Below are positions 1-6,765 of a DNA stretch of 15,892 nt, piece by piece. Within the stretch, counting starts at the first letter, position 1. Every line of letters begins with the position of its first letter. This stretch comes from Balneolaceae bacterium. GTDB lineage: Bacteria; Bacteroidota; Rhodothermia; Balneolales; Balneolaceae. Made by a program: the position numbers and the translations under genes. Below the pieces are notes generated by a model, which was given only the letters and a program-made list of their open reading frames with translations, was not told the DNA's origin and ran no database searches. The stretch is taken from positions 1-15,892 of the forward strand of contig JAASTO010000042.1 of assembly GCA_021767245.1 (NCBI GenBank), read 5' to 3'.

Positions 1-71
1 AGGTCTTCTCTTTTTGCTTTCAGGGTTACTTCTTTATCGACAGATGTGAGCTCTTCTACAGAAATATCCAC
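1..71 (-). CDS. tig: Trigger factor, N-terminal fragment (partial)
   Basis: The reverse strand from position 71 reads VDISVEELTSVDKEVTLKAK and then RED before leaving the window, which matches the ribosome-binding N-terminus of trigger factor, the ribosome-associated chaperone and prolyl isomerase that meets nascent chains. Only 23 codons are visible, so the ribosome-docking loop and the PPIase and chaperone domains lie outside. The start is GTG: an in-frame TAA lies five codons upstream with no ATG between, and a GGAG ribosome-binding sequence sits a few bases before the GTG. It lies 66 bases downstream of tRNA-Leu on the same strand, an arrangement familiar from other bacteria, and may be cotranscribed with it. 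Identification from such a short segment is good but not certain. Confidence 0.75.
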   Translation of the reverse strand, partial: MDISVEELTSVDKEVTLKAKRED

Positions 72-137
72 GTGATCTCCGCTTTATTTATTTTATTCAG
101 TAAATGAACAGGATTTCAATTAAAATTAGGAAGGATG

Positions 138-221
138 TACGAGAGGGGGGACTCGAACCCCCACATCGGTTAAGATACTAGATCCTAAATCTAGCGCGTC
201 TACCAATTCCGCCACTCTCGC
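138..221 (-). tRNA. tRNA-Leu (anticodon UAG)
   Basis: The reverse strand folds as a complete 84-base class II tRNA. The acceptor stem is GCGAGAG paired with CTCTCGT (first pair G-U), with discriminator A at 138. The D arm contains AATTGGTAGA. The anticodon stem CTAGA/TCTAG holds the loop TTTAGGA with anticodon TAG (185-187). A long variable arm follows, then the T arm GGGGGTTCGAGTCCCCC. The class II variable arm and the UAG anticodon give leucine, reading CUN codons. The terminal CCA is not encoded. Confidence 0.97.
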
Positions 222-236
222 AAAATTCAGAGCTTG

Positions 237-268
237 CAAAGATAAGACTTTCATTTTCTGAATTCAAA
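237..268 (-). promoter_or_regulatory. Bacteroidota-type promoter of tRNA-Leu
   Basis: On the reverse strand TTTG (265-268) is followed by 20 bases and then TATCTTTG (237-244). This fits the Bacteroidota consensus TTTG-N19-21-TAnnTTTG for the primary sigma factor. Transcription would begin near 230, about ten bases before the mature tRNA 5' end. The assignment is based on motif match and position only. Confidence 0.7.
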
Positions 269-359
269 CTAATTGTGAATAAAGTAGATGTGAGTGGCTC
301 GTGTTTTCGGGAAAAAAGAAGTGGAATTTGGGATTCGAATGTTGGAATTTTAGATCATT

Positions 360-701
360 ATGTATAGAAATCTCCGTCTGCTTTACGTTACCACATCCGA
401 CAAGAAAGAAGCCCGAAAGATCGGCCGTACATTGGTTGAGGAAAATTTGGCTGCCTGCGTGAATATTATAGATGGAATGAACTCCATCTATAAATGGGAA
501 GGTGAGATCCAGGAAGATGCCGAGTGTATCCTCATCGTGAAAACCCATTATTCCCGCGTCCGAAAAGTGACAAGGTTGATTAAGAAAATGCACAGCTATG
601 AAGTGCCCTGCGTGATCTCTCTCACTATTACTGAAGATGAAGGGAATGAGGAATACCTGGACTGGCTGGAGAACAATTCCAAACAACCCTTCAAGCTTTA
701 G
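360..701 (+). CDS. cutA: Divalent-cation tolerance protein CutA
   Basis: This 113-residue protein has the length and sequence pattern of CutA1, a small cytoplasmic trimer with a ferredoxin-like fold. The N-terminal strand ends in VTTSDKKEARKIGRTLVEE, followed by the family core NLAACVNIIDGMNSIYKWEG, then ILIVKTH and the EVPCVISLTI strand, and a C-terminal EEYLDWLENN helix. CutA is associated with tolerance to copper and other divalent metals, but its molecular role is still debated. The ATG at 360 starts directly before the first strand, so no earlier start is needed. A crotonase-family gene begins about five bases after the stop, which suggests cotranscription. No clear Shine-Dalgarno sequence is seen, as is common in this group. 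Confidence 0.93.
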   Translation: MYRNLRLLYVTTSDKKEARKIGRTLVEENLAACVNIIDGMNSIYKWEGEIQEDAECILIVKTHYSRVRKVTRLIKKMHSYEVPCVISLTITEDEGNEEYLDWLENNSKQPFKL

Positions 702-705
702 ATCA

Positions 706-1470
706 TTGAAAGAGCCTGTTCTGAAAAAAACACACATCTCTGAACATATTTTATGGGCTAAGATCAACCGCCCGGAAGCCCGGAATGCAATCGACTTTGA
801 TGTGATGCATGAGCTTGAGGATTTGGTCGGAGAGCTTGAAGAGAATAATGAGATCCGGGTCTTTATCCTCAGTGGAGAGGGAGCGGAATCATTCGTATCG
901 GGGGGTGACCTAAAGAAATTCCATTCTATAAAATCAAAAGAGGAAGCAGTTGCCAAATCCCGGCGCATGCAGAATTTGTTGTTCAGGATCGAGCAGCTTC
1001 CCTGCTGGACCGTGGCCTGTGTTAATGGTGATGCCTATGGTGGGGGCATAGAGTTAATGTTGGCTTTTGATTTCCGGATATCAGTACCTGAGGCAAGATT
1101 CGGATTCACTCAGGGACGATTTTATCTTGTACCCGGATGGGGCGGACTTACTAGGCTTGTTGAAAAGGTGGGTCGTGCAAAAGCACTTGAGTGGCTGGGA
1201 AAATCTGTGGTCACTGATGCAGAAACAGTATTAGCTCACGGTTTGATCGAAAATATCTTAGGTGGAAAAACACTTGAAAAAGAGACTCTGGAATGGGTAG
1301 AGAGACTCACCAAAAACGACAGAGATTTCATACGGGTTTTAAAAGAAGGCTCAAGACGCCTTTATGCACACAGGGAGGAATCATTAAGAGCAGAAATAAA
1401 GCCGTTCTCTGATCTGTGGGTTGATGAACAACACATCTATAGGGTTGAAAAATTCATGAACCGAAAATAA
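706..1470 (+). CDS. Enoyl-CoA hydratase/isomerase (crotonase) family protein
   Basis: With a TTG start at 706 this is a 254-residue crotonase-fold protein. An ATG at 637 is in frame but would overlap cutA by 65 bases and add residues unlike the family, so TTG is preferred; the start is uncertain. NRPEARNAID (21-30) is the usual N-terminal signature. SGGDL (65-69) and GGG (112-114) form the oxyanion hole that stabilises the acyl-CoA enolate. The first catalytic Glu of hydratases (Glu144 in rat crotonase) aligns with Gln136 in GFTQGRF, while the second is kept as Glu162 in ALEWLG. The PGWGGLTRLVE segment and the C-terminal helices resemble ethylmalonyl-CoA decarboxylase (ECHDC1) from memory, so decarboxylase-like chemistry is as likely as hydration. 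It probably shares a transcript with cutA. Confidence 0.85.
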   Translation: MKEPVLKKTHISEHILWAKINRPEARNAIDFDVMHELEDLVGELEENNEIRVFILSGEGAESFVSGGDLKKFHSIKSKEEAVAKSRRMQNLLFRIEQLPCWTVACVNGDAYGGGIELMLAFDFRISVPEARFGFTQGRFYLVPGWGGLTRLVEKVGRAKALEWLGKSVVTDAETVLAHGLIENILGGKTLEKETLEWVERLTKNDRDFIRVLKEGSRRLYAHREESLRAEIKPFSDLWVDEQHIYRVEKFMNRK

Positions 1471-1494
1471 AAAAGGCGCTGAAAAGCGCCTTTT
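1471..1494. terminator. Bidirectional rho-independent terminator
   Basis: The sequence forms a perfect hairpin: AAAAGGCGCT, a GAAA loop, then AGCGCCTTTT. It begins directly after the crotonase stop codon and lies 29 bases beyond the DUF2911 stop. A-rich sequence on the left and T-rich sequence on the right let it serve both converging transcripts. Confidence 0.88.
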
Positions 1495-1522
1495 ATGTAT
1501 CTAATTTAATTTATTGTGTAGA

Positions 1523-2659
1523 TCAGTTTATGCTGAAATCAACATAGTAGACGGTATTGCCCCAGATCAGGTTCAACCTTCCTCCTTTATCTGTTTCTTC
1601 AACAGTTATCGTGAAGGCTTCCGTCATCTGATCAGTTTGTTCAACCTGCATCGGTACCCTGCCAAAGTCCTGTTCTTCATCATAGGAGTTTCCATTTTGC
1701 CCGGTTTCACTGTTGATGATCATCGTGCCTCCATCTTCTTCCGGTATGGTAAAGATCGTGTATTCACCGGCAGGGATGTCGAGATCACCGATCTGAATAT
1801 CTTCAGAAGTATAAAAATGTGTAGCACGGTTAGCTCCGGTTCTCCAGATCTCACCATAGGGAACAATGCCACCGAATAATTCACGGCCTCGTTTTTTAGG
1901 AGAGCCATAGTCCACACGGAAATTGACATCACCAATGGTATATTCCGCACTTACAGCACCGGATAATTCACCGATCGGATTTTGAGCATACCGATTTGCT
2001 AATGCGTTCATGTCTACCGCATCCACCCGGTTCACCTTAAGCTTACGCGTAGTAAGGGCTGCATCCAGGTGCTGAATGTTTCCTTCAGTATCCACATTCA
2101 CTCCCATGACTCCACGGAACGGGTGCCGGATAGTCATGGAATCCCCTTCAATATCAGCGATAATGAAATTGGAAATTCTGTTGCCACTGAGTAACGGCTG
2201 ATTCACGGTATCCTGACCGGCAGCCACGGCTGAATTAAAAGCGAGCTCAAATGGCCAGTGAACCATATCTATGAACGGCAGTACCCCTTCTTCGTATGGG
2301 GCCATGTAAGAACGGGTTTCATTCTCACCAAATATTTCAACACTTAGGCTGTCGCCTTGCCTGACTATAGATTGAGAAAGTGCACCTTCTCCTGAAAACC
2401 CAACGGCCGGAGGGTAGTCGGTTCGCTGCATTTGGGAGATCCCACCGGTTTCATCCAGTTCAAGGGAATATTTTGAAAACCGGATTTCGGGGCTTCGCAG
2501 AATGACTGTTGCGGCCATGCCTGATTCTGTCTTCAGGAATTGTTCAACAGCAAGGGTGTCATCGCCCAGTTTAGTAACAAAATAACTCTCGTTACTGCCC
2601 TGCGAACTGCAGGCGGCAAAAAGAGATGTGATCAATAACGCAAAAATAAGATTTCGCAT
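1523..2659 (-). CDS. DUF2911 domain lipoprotein
   Basis: The 378-residue protein opens with a lipoprotein signal, MRNLIFALLITSLFAAC, with the lipidated cysteine at 17, so it should be anchored in the outer envelope. Residues about 236-378 form a DUF2911 domain, recognised by VDYGSPKKRGRELFGG, VPYGEIWRTGANRAT, IPAGEYTIFTIP, TEAFTITVEE and a final LNLIWGNTVYYVDFSI strand. DUF2911 has no assigned function and is frequent in secreted Bacteroidota proteins. Residues about 18-235 are a separate, mostly beta-predicted region that I do not recognise; DUF2911 proteins often lack such an extension or have only a short one. The gene stands alone, with its own candidate promoter at 2691-2722 and the shared terminator at 1471-1494. 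Confidence 0.9.
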   Translation of the reverse strand: MRNLIFALLITSLFAACSSQGSNESYFVTKLGDDTLAVEQFLKTESGMAATVILRSPEIRFSKYSLELDETGGISQMQRTDYPPAVGFSGEGALSQSIVRQGDSLSVEIFGENETRSYMAPYEEGVLPFIDMVHWPFELAFNSAVAAGQDTVNQPLLSGNRISNFIIADIEGDSMTIRHPFRGVMGVNVDTEGNIQHLDAALTTRKLKVNRVDAVDMNALANRYAQNPIGELSGAVSAEYTIGDVNFRVDYGSPKKRGRELFGGIVPYGEIWRTGANRATHFYTSEDIQIGDLDIPAGEYTIFTIPEEDGGTMIINSETGQNGNSYDEEQDFGRVPMQVEQTDQMTEAFTITVEETDKGGRLNLIWGNTVYYVDFSIN

Positions 2660-2690
2660 AATGTGTCAGTTGGTTGTTGAGGTTAAGTTG

Positions 2691-2722
2691 AAAATCTATT
2701 TTAAAATGTCATTAAACCCAAA
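2691..2722 (-). promoter_or_regulatory. Candidate Bacteroidota-type promoter of the DUF2911 gene
   Basis: On the reverse strand TTTG (2719-2722), 20 bases and TAGATTTT (2691-2698) match TTTG-N19-21-TAnnTTTG with only the last base off. Transcription would start near 2684, giving a leader of about 25 bases before the ATG at 2659. The -33 element overlaps a weak hairpin (ttaaaccc 2712-2719 with gggcttaa 2728-2735) that lies just past the stop of the small upstream gene and might end its transcript. Confidence 0.5.
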
Positions 2723-2751
2723 AAAGGGGGCTTAAATGTTGTTAAAAGTAT

Positions 2752-2913
2752 TTATGACTCTTGTTCAATTTTTGTAAGGGCGTTAACAAAAACATCTACC
2801 GGTTGGGCTCCTGATAGGTCATATTTGATGGCAAGAGTGTCATAGATATCGGCTTTGGGTTCTGTGGGGGCATTAGGGTCAAGTTCAAAACTTTTCCACG
2901 TTACGTTGTTCAT
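2752..2913 (-). CDS. Small hypothetical protein, 53 residues
   Basis: A short open frame of ATG, 53 codons and TAA on the reverse strand. The protein starts MNNVTWKSFELDPNAPTEPK and ends DVFVNALTKIEQES. It is acidic, soluble-looking, and has no signal peptide or membrane segment. The composition is that of a real protein, with balanced residues and no low-complexity runs, and no competing frame occupies the region. An in-frame TGA 34 bases upstream fixes the start at this ATG, which follows an A-rich leader typical of Bacteroidota. I do not recognise a family. It lies between the histidine kinase gene (stop at 3057) and the DUF2911 gene on the same strand. It could be cotranscribed with the kinase or have its own promoter. 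Confidence 0.6.
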   Translation of the reverse strand: MNNVTWKSFELDPNAPTEPKADIYDTLAIKYDLSGAQPVDVFVNALTKIEQES

Positions 2914-2930
2914 TGCATTTATTGTTTTGG

Positions 2931-3015
2931 GTTCAGTATTTATAACTCATTTTACCGCAGTGAAGTTCAATAAAGCAGTAACCTTCAGCTGCAATTAATT
3001 ATGAATACTGAACTT
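2931..3015 (-). repeat. Nested inverted repeats upstream of the small gene
   Basis: GTTCAGTATT (2931-2940) is the exact complement of AATACTGAAC (3004-3013). A second arm, AAGTTCA (2963-2969), is the exact complement of TGAACTT (3009-3015), which overlaps the first right-hand arm. In a reverse-strand transcript the arm at 3004-3015 could pair with only one of the two partners at a time. The last arm ends 18 bases before the ATG at 2913. This may be an attenuator-like leader, an operator, or coincidence in AT-rich DNA. Confidence 0.4.
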
Positions 3016-3056
3016 GATGGAGTAATCTTTGAGGAAGAATTTTATAACGGATAGGG

Positions 3057-4883
3057 TTAATTGAGGCGAATGTTAAAGGTCGTTCCTTCACCCGGAGTGC
3101 TTTCCACTTCGATCTCGCCACCCATACTTTCAATCTGATTTTTGGTGATGTAAAGACCGATGCCTTTCGCGTTGTCATTTTCGTGAAAGGTTTTGTACAT
3201 GCCAAAGAGTTGTTTGCCATGTTTATCCAGGTCGATTCCCAGGCCGTTATCCTTTACGATGAGATGGATATGTTCATCTTTTCGATGGGCTTTGACCTTA
3301 ACCTGAGGTACTCGGTCAGGGTGCCGGTATTTTATGGCGTTGGAGAACAGATTATGAAGAATGCTTTCCAGGTAGGCCGGATTGTAATCAAAGTTAAGGT
3401 CATCGGGAATATCAATATTAAAGGTAGCCTCATTAGCGTAAATTTCGGTAGTAAGAACCTGCAGGACTTTTTCAGTAAACTCTTTGAGATTCACTCCCCG
3501 TTCTACTTTTTGATCTTTGTACTGCTGATCAATGATCTCGTTCAGATCCTGAATGGTTTCGTTAAGCCGGTCGGATGCAACTTTAAGCTGCTTCAGGTTG
3601 TTGGCTCTTTCCTCTTCAGAATCATCGAGAGAAATGAGCTCAAGGATCATGGAAATACTGCCAGCATGATTTCTGAGATTGTGTGATACAATATGGGTAA
3701 AGTTCGTCAACCGCTGATTCTGTTGACTGATGATATCGAGAGTTTTATTGAGCTCAAGTTCTCGCTCCTTCTGTTCTGTGATATCCATGACAATAGATAA
3801 AGCCGCCATTTTGCCGGTTTCAGCAAGTTGAAACGGAACCTTGATAGTTTGATTCCAGGTTGTATTCCCAAATTCATCGACCTCAGAATCTTCAGGTATG
3901 AAAACTGACTCTTTTTGATCAATGACGTAACGGTCTGTTTTAAGAAACGATTCAGCGACTTCTTCACTTACATCCGGCAGGTCAAAATCAGTTTTTCCTA
4001 TGATCTCAGTTTTCGGAAGGTTATGAAAATCCGCTTTTGCCTTATTGACGATCACATATTTACCCTTTACGTCTTTAACAAAAAGCATATTTGGATCGGT
4101 GTCGAAAACTGCAACAAGCTGATTTCTCAGCCGTTCATTTTGTTTTTGAGCTCGTTTTTGGTCGGTTATGTCGGTTGAAACCCCATAGGTACCGATGATG
4201 ATACCGTCACTGTTATACAAAGGAAGCTTACTGGTTGAGGTCCATGTGGTTCGCATATCTTCATTCAGATAAACCTCCTTCTCCGTTTTATGAATAATGG
4301 GTTTGCCTGTTTTTATGATCGCCTGCTCATCTTCAAAAGCTTGCTGTGCATGGGACAGATTAAAGAAATCGAAATCTGTTTTACCAATGGCCTCAGAGGG
4401 GTCATCGAGACCAAACTTATCGGCACAGGCTTTATTTATGGCAATGAACCGACTTTCCAGGTCTTTAAAGAACACACTGTCCGGCAGGCTGTCCATCAAT
4501 TGTTGATAGAACTCAGGATTATTAGGCATCTGCAGGGATGACTCTTTGCCCCGGGATAATGACCTAACCTCACCAATGGCATAGTATTCTGACGCTGATG
4601 ATGAACCAAATACTTCGCCGGTCCAGTGAAGGGAAAAGCTGCGAACCGGATCAGTCAGCTGATGATTGGAAGATGCAGAAAAAACGGGAGTATCCGACCT
4701 ATGCAAAGCCTTATGCAGGAGTTCCTTGACCCGATCCAGATCCGTGTTGGTAAACAGACTTTTGGCTTTATCTGCATTGGGAAAATGCTCAGGATACCTT
4801 TCTGAAAGGCTTTCCCAAAATGATGAACCAAGTACAAAATGGTCTTCCTGAATATTCCACTTCCAGTAAGAATGTGTTAGCAT
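3057..4883 (-). CDS. PAS-domain sensor histidine kinase, soluble
   Basis: This 608-residue cytoplasmic kinase has no membrane segment. A divergent PAS-like region (about 5-108, starting YWKWNIQED) is followed by two clear PAS domains (about 122-245 and 250-375). Both clear PAS domains carry the VFFKD/LFVKD and IGKTDFD motifs and end in a PAC segment (STDITDQK, VMDITEQK). A short helix leads to the H-box with phospho-acceptor His401 in IVSHNLRNHAGSI. The catalytic domain shows the N-box (HNLFSNAIKYR, 510-520), G1 (DNGLGID, 545-551), F-box (MYKTFHE) and G2 (KGIGLYI). All key residues are present, so it should be active. No response regulator is adjacent; the single-domain regulator at 11247-11645 is a possible but unproven partner. 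The signal sensed is unknown. No in-frame ATG lies upstream before a stop. Confidence 0.94.
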   Translation of the reverse strand: MLTHSYWKWNIQEDHFVLGSSFWESLSERYPEHFPNADKAKSLFTNTDLDRVKELLHKALHRSDTPVFSASSNHQLTDPVRSFSLHWTGEVFGSSSASEYYAIGEVRSLSRGKESSLQMPNNPEFYQQLMDSLPDSVFFKDLESRFIAINKACADKFGLDDPSEAIGKTDFDFFNLSHAQQAFEDEQAIIKTGKPIIHKTEKEVYLNEDMRTTWTSTSKLPLYNSDGIIIGTYGVSTDITDQKRAQKQNERLRNQLVAVFDTDPNMLFVKDVKGKYVIVNKAKADFHNLPKTEIIGKTDFDLPDVSEEVAESFLKTDRYVIDQKESVFIPEDSEVDEFGNTTWNQTIKVPFQLAETGKMAALSIVMDITEQKERELELNKTLDIISQQNQRLTNFTHIVSHNLRNHAGSISMILELISLDDSEEERANNLKQLKVASDRLNETIQDLNEIIDQQYKDQKVERGVNLKEFTEKVLQVLTTEIYANEATFNIDIPDDLNFDYNPAYLESILHNLFSNAIKYRHPDRVPQVKVKAHRKDEHIHLIVKDNGLGIDLDKHGKQLFGMYKTFHENDNAKGIGLYITKNQIESMGGEIEVESTPGEGTTFNIRLN

Positions 4884-4936
4884 ATCAGAGACAATAACGT
4901 GATGGTATTTAAAGGTGGCTGCTAAGTATAGTATTA

Positions 4937-4954
4937 ACCTGTACCTTCACAGGT
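4937..4954 (-). repeat. Short inverted repeat in the kinase leader
   Basis: ACCTGT and ACAGGT are separated by six bases, 54 bases upstream of the kinase ATG and downstream of the peptidase stop. No T-run follows on either strand, so it is not an intrinsic terminator. It could be an operator half-site pair or chance. Confidence 0.25.
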
Positions 4955-4992
4955 GTTTAAAATATAGCAAACTACACTGTAATTGCCATTGG

Positions 4993-6645
4993 TCACTCAA
5001 TACGTTCAAGCATTCGCAGTCTGGTGGCTTCAAATTCATCACCTGACCTCCAGGTCTGCAGACCTTCGGCATTCAGTGCTCTAAACCCCGTAAGGAAGAA
5101 CAGGCGTGTGTCAATTTCTGCACCGGCTAAGTCCCAATATTCGTTGATTTCATCATTAACGGTGTGGTAGTTGGCATCCGACAGGCTGTCAACCGTAGCA
5201 AGGTAGTTCTCCGGTTTGCCGATAAACTCACGCCCCGGGTTTGGGAAGATGGCGGGAATCCCGACTTTAGCCAGGTTAAAATGATCGGAACGGTAAAAAT
5301 ATCCACGGTCAGGGTGCTGATCCGGTTTCACGGTTCGTCCCTGTTTCTGAGCCTCTTCAACCAGCAGGTCACTGAATGAAGAGCGGCCATGCCCTACAAT
5401 AACTACATCCTTGGTTTGGCCATATACATTCATACCATCAAGATTGATATTGGCAGTCACTTTTCCGGGTTCAACGGTAGGGTTTTCGGCCCAGTATTGA
5501 GAACCTAAGAGTCCCACTTCTTCAGCTCCGACTACGAGAGCCAGTACACTTCGTTTGATCTCGGTTTGAATGGATTTGTAAGCTTCCATCATTTCGAGCA
5601 GGGCGCTCACTCCGGCTGCATTGTCAGAAGCCCCGTTGTTAATAGAATCTGCCTCGATCGGTGCGGTGATACCAAGATGATCGTGGTGTGCTGTCAGTAC
5701 CAGGTACTCATCATTCAGCTCTTCATCACTTCCCTTGATCTCTGCGATCACATTCTTACCCATGATCTCGCGGTAATCAGCTTCCATACTTACATTCATT
5801 CGAACACCATTCAGCGGAACCGGTTCGAAATCTGTGCTGTTGGCAGCTTCCATCAGTTCATTGAGATTCAGTCCGGCTTCTTCAAATAATAACTGCGAAG
5901 CTTGATAAGTCATCCAGCCGTTGAATTTGGTAGGTGATGAAGAGGCATTTTCCTCACCCTTTAAATAAAATCGCTCACGGCTCCAGCCGTTGGAAACCAC
6001 ATTCCATCCGTAACCGGCTGTTTCGTCGGTATGAATGATGATCGCACCCAATGCTCCCAGCTCTTTGGCTTTTTCGTACTTGTAATCGTAACGGCCGTAG
6101 TAGAGGCGGGTCTCCCCGCCAAAGAGCTCGGGATCATGCTCAGGATCATTATTTTTCACGACAATGATCTTGCCTTCTACATCCACTCCTTTAAAATCGT
6201 CCCAGTTTTCTTCAGGGGCCTGTATTCCGTATCCTACAAAAACCAGCTCTGCATTTTGCACATTAATTTCCTCAGACTGATTTGCCGGCCAGGCCATGAA
6301 TTCATTAAAATATTCCACGCTGAACGGAGTTCTTCCATTGGTAGAAACGGACATTTGAACATTTGAGGTCTGCTGACCCAGAAGCGGGAATTCCTGTACA
6401 AAGCTCCCGTTTTCGGCTCCCGGTGTGGCGCCCATTTTTTCAAACTCATTGACCAGGTACTCTACGGTCATCTCTTCCCCCTCAGTTCCGGTAGAGCGGC
6501 CTAAAAATTCGTCTGAAGACAGTGTTTCAATATGTCTTAACAAAGAATCTTTGTTAATGGAATTGGCTGCTTTTTGTTCAGGGGCGCTTGAACAGCCAAA
6601 AGCCAATAAAGTGATCAAAATGACAAATAGAGGTTTAGATTTCAT
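4993..6645 (-). CDS. M28 family zinc metallopeptidase lipoprotein with PA domain
   Basis: The start chosen is the ATG at 6645, which places a lipoprotein signal (MKSKPLFVILITLLAFGC, Cys18) at the very N-terminus. An ATG 51 bases upstream would only add an unlikely leader. The mature protein (550 residues in all) carries a protease-associated insert (about 125-290, including VFVGYGIQAPEENWDDFKGV and GALGAIIIHTDE). The M28 di-zinc aminopeptidase core follows. Likely metal ligands are His320 (TAHHDHLG), bridging Asp341 (GASDNAAG), Glu376 next to the general base Glu375 (GAEEVG), Asp403 (NLDGMN) and His455 (RSDHF). It probably trims peptides at the cell surface or in the periplasm to supply amino acids. 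The nearby Kelch lipoprotein and DUF2911 protein are also exported, but no shared pathway is evident. Confidence 0.93.
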   Translation of the reverse strand: MKSKPLFVILITLLAFGCSSAPEQKAANSINKDSLLRHIETLSSDEFLGRSTGTEGEEMTVEYLVNEFEKMGATPGAENGSFVQEFPLLGQQTSNVQMSVSTNGRTPFSVEYFNEFMAWPANQSEEINVQNAELVFVGYGIQAPEENWDDFKGVDVEGKIIVVKNNDPEHDPELFGGETRLYYGRYDYKYEKAKELGALGAIIIHTDETAGYGWNVVSNGWSRERFYLKGEENASSSPTKFNGWMTYQASQLLFEEAGLNLNELMEAANSTDFEPVPLNGVRMNVSMEADYREIMGKNVIAEIKGSDEELNDEYLVLTAHHDHLGITAPIEADSINNGASDNAAGVSALLEMMEAYKSIQTEIKRSVLALVVGAEEVGLLGSQYWAENPTVEPGKVTANINLDGMNVYGQTKDVVIVGHGRSSFSDLLVEEAQKQGRTVKPDQHPDRGYFYRSDHFNLAKVGIPAIFPNPGREFIGKPENYLATVDSLSDANYHTVNDEINEYWDLAGAEIDTRLFFLTGFRALNAEGLQTWRSGDEFEATRLRMLERIE

Positions 6646-6694
6646 GGGGTGTAAGTAAGTTTGAGTTCTTGATAACTTTGTGAAGATAATGTAC

Positions 6695-6732
6695 AAAATA
6701 AAAAAAGCGAAAGACGGGTAGGTCTTTCGCTT
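6695..6732 (-). terminator. Rho-independent terminator of the Kelch gene
   Basis: An 11-base-pair stem (AAGCGAAAGAC, 6705-6715, with GTCTTTCGCTT, 6722-6732) closes a six-base loop. On the reverse strand it is followed by TTTTTTATTTTG. It lies 34 bases after the Kelch stop codon and before the peptidase start, so the two genes are separate units. Confidence 0.85.
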
Positions 6733-6765
6733 AAATTCAGTGTGAATTTCTAAGATGGGGAATGA

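Noticed and set aside
637..705. Upstream ATG extension of the crotonase gene
   Set aside because: It would overlap cutA by 65 bases and add residues with no family similarity; the TTG at 706 gives the usual length.
264..968. Reverse-strand open frame of 234 codons
   Set aside because: It is antisense to cutA and to the crotonase gene and has no family resemblance; the forward frames are well supported.
6646..6696. Longer N-terminus for the M28 peptidase
   Set aside because: The extra 17 residues would precede a complete lipoprotein signal, which must be N-terminal.
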